A stretch of 64,000 nucleotides of DNA, from positions 152,233-216,232 of the forward strand of contig NZ_BAAAUX010000029.1 of NCBI RefSeq assembly GCF_039534165.1, given 5' to 3'. Shown in pieces: positions 25,223 through 34,586 of this stretch; position 1 is the stretch's first letter, and every line of letters begins with the position of its first letter. This DNA comes from Saccharopolyspora_D taberi (GTDB taxonomy: Bacteria; Actinomycetota; Actinomycetes; Mycobacteriales; Pseudonocardiaceae). The position numbers were made by a program, and so were the translations under genes. The notes beneath the pieces were generated by a model. It was not told where the DNA came from, made no database searches, and was given only the letters and a program-made list of their open reading frames with translations.

Positions 25223-25684
25223 ATGGCCATGCGGGGATGGTTTCGGCGACCCGAGCGGGGAACCGGGGAGGCGGCGGACGCGTCGGAAACCGACGGGGGC
25301 CAACCCGTGGCCTCCGGTTCCGACGGCCAGTTGGGGAATGACATGACCGCGGTGGACACCGACTTCCTCGCCAACCCGCTCGACCAGGCGCTCGCCGAGC
25401 GCGCGACGCTGATCCAGCTCTGCATGTACGCGATGGACCGGGCCCGCAGCACGGGTGTCGTCGAACGGCTTTCGGAGGGCCTGGACGGCATCGGCGTGAC
25501 CGCGCTGCGGCCGGACGGCCTGCGCTTCGACCCCGCGCACCACGAGGCGGGCGGCACCATGCCGACCGAGGATCCCGCGCTGGACGGCGTGATCGCCGAG
25601 ACCGAGGTGCTCGGCTTCGCCGACCGCGACCGCCTCCTGCGCGCCCCGATCGTGACCGTCTACCGCCTCCGCACCCCGCAGTGA
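25223..25684 (+). CDS. GrpE-like nucleotide-exchange-factor beta-domain protein
   Basis: A 153-residue protein. The first 45 residues look disordered and acidic. Residues 50-85 are helical (PLDQALAERATLIQLCMYAMD). The rest resembles the GrpE C-terminal beta domain: LRFDPAHHEAGGTMPTED (compare the GrpE FDP-x-x-HEA signature), a variable loop, then AETEVLGFADRDRLLRAPIVTVYR. GrpE releases ADP from Hsp70; this copy has a much shorter helical tail than true GrpE. It sits four bases after one dynamin gene and precedes the other, so it probably serves the same membrane system with an Hsp70 encoded elsewhere. The start at 25223 is close to the previous stop; an internal ATG at 25341 is possible. Confidence 0.72.
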   Translation: MAMRGWFRRPERGTGEAADASETDGGQPVASGSDGQLGNDMTAVDTDFLANPLDQALAERATLIQLCMYAMDRARSTGVVERLSEGLDGIGVTALRPDGLRFDPAHHEAGGTMPTEDPALDGVIAETEVLGFADRDRLLRAPIVTVYRLRTPQ

Positions 25685-25689
25685 CACCA

Positions 25690-25751
25690 CAACCCGGCCA
25701 TCGTCTTCAAGCGGCGAAGCCGCTTAGCCCACACTGCCAACCGGCACCGCC
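25690..25751. repeat. Dispersed intergenic repeat, copy A
   Basis: This 62-bp stretch aligns without gaps to 49039-49100, with about seven mismatches by eye. It contains a small hairpin AAGCGGC-GAA-GCCGCTT. Both copies are intergenic and end in AACCGGCACCGCC. In this copy the matching continuation (CCAAGCAAAGCGAG near 25862) is separated by about 110 bp containing the large palindrome at 25759. Confidence 0.85.
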
Positions 25752-25758
25752 GCGGGTT

Positions 25759-25843
25759 CTCAGGCGTCCGCTGGCGAGGACAGCTTTTTCCGTCGTATTG
25801 GACATACGTCGGAAAAAGATTCCGGAGCCAGCGGACGCCTGAG
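25759..25843. repeat. 85-bp interrupted palindrome, MITE-like
   Basis: The ends 25759-25775 and 25827-25843 are perfect 17-bp inverted repeats (arm begins CTCAGGCGTCCGC). Inside, CTTTTTCCGTCGTA pairs with TACGTCGGAAAAAG with one mismatch around TTGGACA. The AT-rich inner arms are unlike the rest of the window. It lies 48 bp upstream of the second dynamin gene. It could be a small non-autonomous element inserted in the dispersed repeat, or a strong RNA hairpin in the operon. There is no coding capacity. Confidence 0.8.
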
Positions 25844-25891
25844 GTTCCGCCACCCGACCCACCAAGCAAAGCGAGAGCCCCGGAGGAAGAA

Positions 25892-27754
25892 ATGACATCG
25901 GCTGGTCCCGTGCAGGGGGTGGTCGCGTCCGCGTTACCGCAGCTGGTCAAGCAGACCAGGGACAAGCTCTTCGGGCTGCTGCGGGAAGCCGATCCGCCCG
26001 CGGCGGAGTGGGTGGACCAGGTGCGCCGCTCGCGGCCGGGCACGCCGAGCGTGGTGGTCGTCGGGGAGACCAACCGGGGCAAGAGCTCGCTGGTGAACGC
26101 GCTGCTGGAGCAGCCAGGACTGTCCCCTGTGGACGCGAGCGTGGCCACCGCGACCTACCTCCAGTTCGAGCACGGCGAGCAGTGGGCCGGGTTCGCCTGC
26201 TACCCGGGGCAGCAGGAGCCGGTGCGGTTCGAGCTGCCGGAGCTGGCGGCGTGGTCGTCGGTCGGGCACGAGCTGCCCGACGGTCAGCTCCCGCCGCGCT
26301 ACGTACGGGTCGAGGGACCGGTGGAAGCGCTGTCGAAGCTGACCGTCGTGGACACCCCAGGCGTCGGCGGGCTCGACTCCATCCACGGCGAGCTCGCCAT
26401 GGAGGCGGCGGCCTCGGCGACCGCGCTGCTGTTCGTGGTGGACGCGTCGGCTCCCTTCACCCGGGGCGAGCTGGACTTCCTGCGCACCGTCGGCGACCGG
26501 GTCGAGACCGTGGTGTTCGCTCTGGCCAAGACCGACCAGCACCGGGGCTGGCGGCAGGTGCTGGAGGAGGACCGCAGGCTGCTCGCCGAGCACGCGCCGC
26601 GCTTCGCCGACGTCCCGATCTACCCGGTTTCGGCGCGGATGCGTGAGATGGCGGCCAAGGCGCCCAGCGAGCAGGCCGCCGCGATGCTGACCGAGAAGTC
26701 CGGCATCGCCGAGCTGCGGTCCGCGCTGGAGCAGCTGGTCGCCGGCCGGTCGGCGATGCTCGGCGAGGCCAACACGATGCGCGCTCTGTCCACTGTGCTC
26801 GGTGAGCTGACCGCGAAGCTGGAGGCCGAGAAGCGGGCGCTGACCGTCGGCGAGGACGAGGCCGAGTCGCTGCGCGGACGCCGCGACGAGCTCGCCGCGC
26901 AGCGGCGGTCGTCGACCCGCGGCTGGCAGGTCAAGCTGCGCGGCGAGGTCCAGCGCACCCGGGTGGAGACCGGGCACGAGGTGACCCGGCAGGTCCGCGA
27001 GGTGCAGACCTGGTTCCGGCGGGCCATCGACGGGGCGGACCGCCAGCAGCTGCCCGAGCTGCCGCAGCAGGTCGACGTGGCCCTGCAGATGGTGTCGACC
27101 CGGATCGGGGCGATGCTGACCGCCCGGCTGGCCCGGGTCGCGGAGGTGTCGCTGGCCGAGCTGTTCTCCGCCGAGGAGCTGGACGTGATCCGCTCCCAGT
27201 TCGCGCGCGGCGCGCAGGCGCCCGTCGCGCTGCGCCCGCCGGAGAAGCGGCCCCCGACCGCCGAGGACAAGCTGCTGGTGTTCATGGGGATCACCGGCGG
27301 TCTCGGCGCCGGCCGGGCGGCGGCGATGCCGCTGGCGGGGATCGGCATCGGCGCGCTGAACCCGATAGTGCTGCCGGTGACGATCGTGCTCGGGCTCGGC
27401 GCGGGCTGGTGGATGGCGCGCACCCGCAAGCACGCGGCCGACAAGCAGCACATGAAGCAGTGGCTCACCGAGGCGATCGCTGACGCCCGTTCTGCGCTCG
27501 ACCAGCTGGTGGCAGAACAGCTCATCGAGGCCGAGCAGCAGCTCGCGCTGGCCCTCGACGACGCGCTGACCAGGCGCATCGAGGCGATCGAGGGCGAGCT
27601 GCGGGAGGTCGACAAGGCGCTGAAGATGGACGCGGCCGAGCGCAGCAAGCGGCTGCAGACCGTCAACCGGCGGCTCAGCGACGCCAGGTCCGGCCGGGAG
27701 AAGGCCGAGCAGCTGCTGGAGAGCATCCGCAACCTCCGCGACCGCGCGGCATGA
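25892..27754 (+). CDS. Dynamin-like GTPase with membrane hairpin, IniA-like
   Basis: A 620-residue dynamin-like GTPase. G1 GETNRGKSSLV (residues 58-68), G3 VVDTPGVGGLDS, G4 ALAKTDQHRGW. After the GTPase domain comes a long helical stalk with many Glu/Arg, then a hydrophobic paddle around residues 464-508 (GITGGLGAGRAAAMPLAG and NPIVLPVTIVLGLGAGWW), and a C-terminal coiled coil. Length and the membrane hairpin match IniA (640 residues). Start ATG at 25892 with GGAGGA upstream. It pairs with the IniC-like gene at 23665; the order is reversed relative to mycobacterial iniBAC, and a GrpE-like gene lies between. Confidence 0.92.
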   Translation: MTSAGPVQGVVASALPQLVKQTRDKLFGLLREADPPAAEWVDQVRRSRPGTPSVVVVGETNRGKSSLVNALLEQPGLSPVDASVATATYLQFEHGEQWAGFACYPGQQEPVRFELPELAAWSSVGHELPDGQLPPRYVRVEGPVEALSKLTVVDTPGVGGLDSIHGELAMEAAASATALLFVVDASAPFTRGELDFLRTVGDRVETVVFALAKTDQHRGWRQVLEEDRRLLAEHAPRFADVPIYPVSARMREMAAKAPSEQAAAMLTEKSGIAELRSALEQLVAGRSAMLGEANTMRALSTVLGELTAKLEAEKRALTVGEDEAESLRGRRDELAAQRRSSTRGWQVKLRGEVQRTRVETGHEVTRQVREVQTWFRRAIDGADRQQLPELPQQVDVALQMVSTRIGAMLTARLARVAEVSLAELFSAEELDVIRSQFARGAQAPVALRPPEKRPPTAEDKLLVFMGITGGLGAGRAAAMPLAGIGIGALNPIVLPVTIVLGLGAGWWMARTRKHAADKQHMKQWLTEAIADARSALDQLVAEQLIEAEQQLALALDDALTRRIEAIEGELREVDKALKMDAAERSKRLQTVNRRLSDARSGREKAEQLLESIRNLRDRAA

Positions 27755-27818
27755 GGTTTCCCCGTGCCGGGGGTGATCTTCCTGGTCGGCGGACCGGGAG
27801 CAACGACAGGAGACAGCG

Positions 27819-28436
27819 GTGAGCAAGGTTTTCGCGTCCATGGGGATGTCCCTGGACGGGTTCGTCGCCGGTCCCAACGGCGGGCCGGACAACGCGCTGG
27901 GCGACGGCGGGTTCCGCATCCACCAGTGGGTGTTCGACCTGGAGTCGTGGCGGGAGCGGCAGAGCCGCGAGGGCGGGGCGACCAACGCCGACGACGAGAT
28001 CGTCAAGGAGAACTTCGCCCGCGCAGGCGCCTACGTGATGGGTCGGCGGATGTTCGACGAGGGCGAGGCGGGCTGGCCGGACCCGCCGCCGTTCCAGGCG
28101 CCCGTCTTCGTGCTGACCCACAACCCGCGCGAACCGTGGGTGCGGCAGGGCGGCACCACGTTCACCTTCGTCACCGACGGCGTCGAAAGCGCGGTGGAGC
28201 AGGCCCGGGCCGCCGCCGGTGACAAGGACGTGCAGATCTCCGGTGGTGCCGACGTGGTCCGCCAGGCGCTCGACGCCGGGCTGGTCGACGAGGTCGAGGT
28301 GCACGTGGCGCCGATCCTGCTCGGCCGGGGAGTCCGGCTGTTCGACGGCGTCGATCCCGAGCGGTGCGCGTTCGAGCCGGAGCGGGTGGTCGGCTCCCCG
28401 GGGGTCACGCACCTGCGCTACCGGGTCGTCCGCTAG
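27819..28436 (+). CDS. Dihydrofolate-reductase-fold protein (RibD C-terminal family)
   Basis: A 205-residue reductase-fold protein. Motifs: FASMGMSLDGFVAGPNG at the N-terminus, GAYVMGRRMFDEGE (the R-R-M/T-F/Y pattern of the family), FVLTHNP and a NADPH-site-like VQISGGADVVRQALDAGLVDE, then VEVHVAPILLGRG. Members reduce pterin-like or riboflavin-pathway compounds or have unknown substrates. It is not a drug-target DHFR by length or motif. Start GTG at 27819 with AGGAGA upstream. It follows the dynamin gene by 64 bp in the same direction. Confidence 0.9.
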   Translation: MSKVFASMGMSLDGFVAGPNGGPDNALGDGGFRIHQWVFDLESWRERQSREGGATNADDEIVKENFARAGAYVMGRRMFDEGEAGWPDPPPFQAPVFVLTHNPREPWVRQGGTTFTFVTDGVESAVEQARAAAGDKDVQISGGADVVRQALDAGLVDEVEVHVAPILLGRGVRLFDGVDPERCAFEPERVVGSPGVTHLRYRVVR

Positions 28437-28514
28437 CACCTGTTCGGCGGGAACCGGGTGGCTCTACCCTGCGTCCTAGCTGTGAAACCGGACGCGGAGT
28501 TGAGGGGTACTCAC

Positions 28515-29249
28515 GTGTACATCGAGGAGACGGGCGCGGGCGACGGTGACATCAAGATCACCGTCGAGGGCGAGGAGTACACCGCCGAGGCCAACTACGA
28601 CCTCGATGGTGACGGGGTGGACGAGACCGTCGCGGTGATGACCGACGACGGCCACGTCGCCTACGTCGACGAGAACCACGACGGCCGGGCCGACGTCATG
28701 CAGACCATCGACGCCGACGGCGTGGTGGTCGAGCAGGCGCGGTTCGACGCGGGCACCGGCGACTGGACGGCCGAGGACCCCCAGCAGCACCCGGGCGGCG
28801 GCGACCCCCGGCAGGACCCCAACGCGCAGCAGATGGTGGTCGACCTGCCGCAGGGCGACGTCCAGGTGGGACCGGCCACCGAGGACACCAACAACGACGG
28901 CGTCGCCGACACCGCCGTGGTCCAGGACGAGGCGGGCACGCACCTGGTCACCGACTTCGACGGGGACGGCTCGGCGGACCAGATCGTCGACATCAACCCC
29001 GCGGGCGACGTGACGATCTCCCAGCACACCGGCGACGGGCAGTGGACCGTGGTCGAGCAGGGCAGGCTGGACGGCCAGAAATACACGCCGAACCCGGCCA
29101 CCGGCGCCACCGACGACGCGACCTGGAGCTTCGGCGAGCCCGAGCCGCAGCCGGAACCGCAGCCCGAGCCGCACGCCGGGCGCGCGGGCGGCAGCGCCGG
29201 GGGCCGCGGCGGCGCCGCTCCGGCCGACTCGGACGCCCTCTGGTCCTGA
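28515..29249 (+). CDS. Acidic DxDxDG-repeat protein (DUF6802-like)
   Basis: A 244-residue very acidic protein with repeated EF-hand-like or FG-GAP-like loops: YDLDGDGVDE, DENHDGRAD, DTNNDGVAD and DFDGDGSAD. Each is followed by a beta-strand-like segment, so it probably forms a small Ca2+-binding beta structure. The tail is Pro/Glu repeats (EPQPEPQPEPH) and Gly/Ala/Ser-rich. No signal peptide is seen. I use the GTG at 28515 with GAGGGG upstream. It closes the run of same-direction genes that starts with the dynamin pair. A strong terminator follows 12 bp after the stop. Function unknown. Confidence 0.8.
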   Translation: MYIEETGAGDGDIKITVEGEEYTAEANYDLDGDGVDETVAVMTDDGHVAYVDENHDGRADVMQTIDADGVVVEQARFDAGTGDWTAEDPQQHPGGGDPRQDPNAQQMVVDLPQGDVQVGPATEDTNNDGVADTAVVQDEAGTHLVTDFDGDGSADQIVDINPAGDVTISQHTGDGQWTVVEQGRLDGQKYTPNPATGATDDATWSFGEPEPQPEPQPEPHAGRAGGSAGGRGGAAPADSDALWS

Positions 29250-29261
29250 CCCGCCGACGGC

Positions 29262-29299
29262 ATCGCCCGGCGCCCGCGGGAGGGGCGCCGGGCGATTTT
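29262..29299 (+). terminator. Rho-independent terminator after the dynamin-region operon
   Basis: A 14-bp perfect stem (29262-29275 with 29283-29296), seven-base loop, runs into TTTT. It stands 12 bp after the acidic-repeat gene stop. It separates that transcript from pckG. Confidence 0.9.
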
Positions 29300-29625
29300 G
29301 CGTTCACCGCCCGATGATCAACCGCCATTCGGTGGACACCTGCCGTTGGCCGGGCTGTCCAGTTCGTCGGAAATTCTTGGATCAGCAACTCCCCCTTCGC
29401 GGAGGATCCGTTGCGCCAAGGGTTTCTGAATCGATTCCCTTATCGTTCTTGTGAGAGAACCGACAACTCTGATCTCCGTTGCGAGCGCCCGGCACCGTTA
29501 GCCTCGGTGCATCCCTTTCAATCCGCCCGGTCTTCGGGTCGGGCGGAGCATTCCCTGAACACCCGGCGGGCCGACCCCGCCGGAGCGATTCCGGGCTGTG
29601 GCGCCCAGTCAGGAGACAAGACGCG
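29300..29625 (+). promoter_or_regulatory. pckG upstream region
   Basis: There is no gene in these 326 bp. The inverted repeat GTTCT-TGTGAG-AGAAC (29445-29460) is the clearest possible operator. The stretch 29420-29480 is AT-richer than the genes and is the likely promoter. CAGGAGAC at about 29609-29616 is the ribosome site. I found no riboswitch-like conserved fold. Confidence 0.4.
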
Positions 29626-31443
<1,818 letters not shown>

Positions 31444-31609
31444 TCGGACCGCCCGGTCGAGTGCACTTGCTCCGGTTCCTCCGCGTTGACGGAGCGGGTG
31501 CCCCGGCCGGGCGGCCGTCACTTTAGTGTGCGCAATCGTGCGGCACCCACCCGAGGAAAACGAATTTTCTTCGGGCGGGCGTCGCATTTTGCATTCCTAC
31601 GGGCTATGT

Positions 31610-31632
31610 AATTCAGCCGAAAGGACTGAATT
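31610..31632 (+). promoter_or_regulatory. AT-rich inverted repeat upstream of the small TTA-containing gene
   Basis: AATTCAG (31610-31616) and CTGAATT (31626-31632) flank nine bases in an AT-rich patch that contrasts with the surroundings. TATGTA at 31605-31610 just before it could be a -10. It may serve the promoter of the small membrane gene 100 bp downstream or be an RNA hairpin after pckG. Confidence 0.4.
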
Positions 31633-31732
31633 TCATCGGATCTGAACGATCAGCAACCGGACCGTCACGCGCCGCGTCCTACCTGTATCCGCTGGGAGAA
31701 TCGGCGGGCCGACGCAGGAGGGGAGGTGCGTC

Positions 31733-31906
31733 ATGGCTGATCTGGCGATGCTGGCTCTGTCGCTGATCGCGGTCGTCGCGGTGTTCGTGGCGATGCGGGT
31801 CGACGAGGACGAGTCCGGTGACCAGGCCGAAACCGAGATCGACGGCATCCCATTACCCCGCGAGGAACAGCAGTCCGAGCGGGAGGGGAGGCCATTGGTC
31901 CGATGA
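31733..31906 (+). CDS. Small single-span membrane protein with a TTA codon (57 aa)
   Basis: ATG at 31733 with AGGAGGGGAGG upstream opens 57 codons to TGA at 31904-31906. The product begins MADLAMLALSLIAVVAVFVA, a clear membrane helix, then an acidic cytoplasmic tail (VDEDESGDQAETEID) and a short basic end. Residue Leu41 is encoded by TTA (31853-31855). TTA is very rare in such GC-rich actinobacteria and in Streptomyces makes translation depend on the bldA tRNA, linking genes to late growth. A bidirectional terminator follows 18 bp later. No family recognised; the strong ribosome site supports a real gene. Confidence 0.7.
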   Translation: MADLAMLALSLIAVVAVFVAMRVDEDESGDQAETEIDGIPLPREEQQSEREGRPLVR

Positions 31907-31924
31907 GAAGAACGACAGCTCAAA

Positions 31925-31958
31925 ACGCGGGCGGTGAGTGTCCTACTCACCGCCCGCG
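31925..31958. terminator. Bidirectional terminator between convergent genes
   Basis: A 14-bp perfect stem (31926-31939 with 31945-31958) with a five-base loop. On the minus strand it is followed by GTTTTGAG, a good T run for the peptidase gene ending at 32034; on the plus strand GTTGTT follows for the small membrane gene. Confidence 0.85.
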
Positions 31959-32033
31959 CGTTGTTCTGGGGTCAGACCGCCCCCGGCCGACCGGGGAGGC
32001 GTGCCGAGCGACCCGGCCGGACTCCGGCGCTGC

Positions 32034-33647
32034 TCAGCCCAGTGCGTCGGCCAGGTCCTCCAGCGCCTCGAACAGGCTCGGCCGCGCTACCGCCGCCTGC
32101 TGCGGCCCCGGCAGCGGCAGTCCTCGGCAGGTGACGTCCCGCTCCGGCACCACGCCGTCCACCAGGTACGACTCGACCAGGTCGTCCACGCAGGCGTTGC
32201 CCTGCCCGTAAAGGCCGTGGTCGCCCTCGTCGGCGACGGTCACCAGCCGCGAACCGGCGAACTGCTCGTGCGCGATCCGCGCGCCCTCGACGGCGGTCGC
32301 GGGGTCGTTCTCGGACTGGAGCATCAGCACCGGCGGCAGACCTTCGCCCGTGGGCTCGCGCAGCTGCACGTCCGGCCGGTCGTTCCAGTACGCGCACGGC
32401 TGGAAGATCGAGTGGTACCCGTAGAACGGGAACAGCGCTCCCTGCACTCCCGAGTTCCGCTCCAGGAACTCCGGTCCGCCGCGGAATTCGGTGTCGTTGC
32501 AGCGGATCGAGTACAGCGTGCCCGCCATGCTCTCCGCGGGCGGGGTCTGCTGCATCGGCAGCTGCCGGGCCGCCGCCTGCGACAGCGACCGGGCAGCGGC
32601 GCCGGTCGCGCCGTCGCGCAGCGCGGCCATGGTCTGGCCCAGCTGCGGGAACGTCGCCTTGCTGTACATCGAGTAGAGCAGCATCGCGTCGAGCGCGTTG
32701 TGGTCCGTCGCCGGTCCGCCGGGGACCTCAGGCGGGATCGGGTTCGCCTTGAGCTTCGCGCGCAGCTCGTCGACGGTCGCCTGCACCGCCTCCGGCGTGG
32801 CACCGAGGTGGTAGCTGCCGTCGTTGGCCGCCAGCCACGGCCGCAGGTCCTCCCGCCAGCGGCGCTCGAACGCCATCGGCTGCCAGCCGAAGACCTCCTG
32901 CCAGCTACCGGTGAACTGGGTGTTCGAGTCGAGCACGAACCGGTCGACGGTCTTCGGGAAGTACGTCGCGTAGTAGGCGCCCAGCCAGGTTCCACCGGAA
33001 ATGCCATACCAGCTGACCTTCTCGTGCCCCTCGACCTGGCGCAGCAGGTCAAGGTCCGCGACGGTCTGCTCGGTGGTCACGTAGCGGCCCAGCTCTCCGC
33101 TGTGCTCCTGGCAGGCCGCCGCGAACTCCTCGACCGCCGCGAGCTGCGCGCGGATGCTCTCCGCGCTGCGGTCCCTGGGATCCAGCGGCGAGTTCGGCGC
33201 CTGCGGTCCACATGAGACAGTGCTGCTCCGCCCGGTGCCGCGCACGTCGATGCCGTAGACGTCGAAGTTGTCCATCAGCTTCGGCCGGTTCCACCCCAGC
33301 ATCGCCGCGGGCATCGCCATCCCGGCGCCGCCGGGCCCGCCGGGGTTGGTGAACAGCGCTCGCCCGGTCGGCCCGCTCTCGGGCGAGAGCCTGGTCACCG
33401 AGATCGTGATGTCCTTGCCCTGCCCGGGGTTCTTCCAGTCCTGCGGCGCGGTCAGCGTGCCGCACTCCAGCCGCTCCGAGCCCGGCGGCAGCTCCGGCGG
33501 TAACGGCTGACCGGGCGGGAAGCACGGCTTCCACCGGATCTCCTGGTCGGTGTACCCGGACGGCGCGGCCTGCGGTTCGGCCAGCACCGGCTGCGCGGTG
33601 GACACCAGCGCGGCGGCCACCGCCACGCCGGTCACGAGTCGTCGCAT
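32034..33647 (-). CDS. Secreted alpha/beta-hydrolase, tripeptidyl aminopeptidase (TAP) type
   Basis: A 537-residue secreted hydrolase of the Streptomyces SlpD/Tap type, which trims short peptides from protein N-termini. The signal peptide MRRLVTGVAVAAALVSTAQP ends at an Ala-x-Ala-like site near residue 23. Core motifs: NPGGPGGAG (oxyanion region, about 101-109), GIDVRGTGRS, nucleophile Ser217 in YGISGGTWLG, Asp in SENDPATAVEG and His in ADEGDHGLYGQG, then the C-terminal TAP-like cap with CVDDLVESYL. Cys pairs suit an extracellular protein. Start ATG at 33647. It may be lipid or ester specific instead, but the TAP C-terminal domain favours peptidase. Confidence 0.92.
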   Translation of the reverse strand: MRRLVTGVAVAAALVSTAQPVLAEPQAAPSGYTDQEIRWKPCFPPGQPLPPELPPGSERLECGTLTAPQDWKNPGQGKDITISVTRLSPESGPTGRALFTNPGGPGGAGMAMPAAMLGWNRPKLMDNFDVYGIDVRGTGRSSTVSCGPQAPNSPLDPRDRSAESIRAQLAAVEEFAAACQEHSGELGRYVTTEQTVADLDLLRQVEGHEKVSWYGISGGTWLGAYYATYFPKTVDRFVLDSNTQFTGSWQEVFGWQPMAFERRWREDLRPWLAANDGSYHLGATPEAVQATVDELRAKLKANPIPPEVPGGPATDHNALDAMLLYSMYSKATFPQLGQTMAALRDGATGAAARSLSQAAARQLPMQQTPPAESMAGTLYSIRCNDTEFRGGPEFLERNSGVQGALFPFYGYHSIFQPCAYWNDRPDVQLREPTGEGLPPVLMLQSENDPATAVEGARIAHEQFAGSRLVTVADEGDHGLYGQGNACVDDLVESYLVDGVVPERDVTCRGLPLPGPQQAAVARPSLFEALEDLADALG

Positions 33648-33744
33648 CGTTCCCCCTCAACGGAATTCGGCTCTGCTGAGCCGATTCCACCGGGGGCGGC
33701 GGCGCCGGGGTAGATCCACCAGTCAGCGGATCACGTGACAAGTG

Positions 33745-34584
33745 TCAGTTCTTCATCGCACCCGCGAGGTTGAACGCACCGCCCAGCGACCGCGACACCA
33801 CCAGGTACAGCACGATCACCGGCGCGGTGTAGAGGATCGAGTACGCGGCGAGCTGGCCGTAGGCGATCAGCCCGCCCTGGCCGAAGAAGGTGAAGACCCC
33901 GACCGCGGCGGGCTGCTTGGCCGGGTCGAGCAGCAGGACGAACGGCACGAAGAAGTTGCCCCACGCGGTGATGAAGGTGAAGATCGCGACCACGCCCGTC
34001 CCGGGCAGGACCAGCGGCAGCACGATCGACCGCAGCGCCTGCATGCCGGAGGCGCCGTCGACCCACGCCGCCTCCTCCAGGCTGATCGGCACCCCGTCCA
34101 TGAAGTTCTTGGTCATCCAGATCGCGATCGGCAGCGTGCTCGACGCCAGGAACAGCGTCGTGCCGAACATCGAGTCGATCAGCTCGAACTGCACGAACAT
34201 GCTGTAGACCGGCACCATCACCGCGGTCATCGGCAGCCCGGACGCGAACAGCACGGTGTAGAGGAACGGCCGCTTGAAGCGCAGCTGGTAGCGCGACAGC
34301 GGGTAGGCGCACAGCACCGCGGCCGACACCGCGACCACCGCCGCGCCGCCGCACATCAGCAGTCCGTTCCACAGTGGACCGATGCTGGTCTCCCAGGTGA
34401 GCACCTGGGCGAAGTTGTCGAAGGTGAGGCTGGTCGGCACCCGCGCGGACAGCGGCGCGTCGGCGTCGAACGCCGCCGTGACCAGCCACAGCAGCGGGGC
34501 CAGGAACGCCAGCGCGACCAGCCCGAGGACCAGGTGGACCACCGCGGACGCCGATCGCCGCCGGGCGGAGGTGATGGCCGGCAT
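33745..34584 (-). CDS. Sugar ABC transporter permease (MalG-like)
   Basis: A 279-residue inner-membrane subunit with six spans. The EAA loop that contacts the ATPase reads EEAAWVDGASGMQALRSIVLPL, the canonical carbohydrate-uptake CUT1 pattern. Other spans start at LVLGLVALAFLAPLLWLV. Start ATG at 34584, two bases after the stop of the partner permease. It is the last gene of a solute-binding protein-permease-permease operon; no ATPase is encoded here, so a shared one (MsiK-like) elsewhere must energise it. Sugar unknown. Confidence 0.93.
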   Translation of the reverse strand: MPAITSARRRSASAVVHLVLGLVALAFLAPLLWLVTAAFDADAPLSARVPTSLTFDNFAQVLTWETSIGPLWNGLLMCGGAAVVAVSAAVLCAYPLSRYQLRFKRPFLYTVLFASGLPMTAVMVPVYSMFVQFELIDSMFGTTLFLASSTLPIAIWMTKNFMDGVPISLEEAAWVDGASGMQALRSIVLPLVLPGTGVVAIFTFITAWGNFFVPFVLLLDPAKQPAAVGVFTFFGQGGLIAYGQLAAYSILYTAPVIVLYLVVSRSLGGAFNLAGAMKN

Positions 34585-34586
34585 GC

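Noticed and set aside
33729..33741. Second parS site at TCACGTGA
   Set aside because: The 8-bp core matches, but the flanks GGA and CAA do not fit parS; too short to separate from chance.
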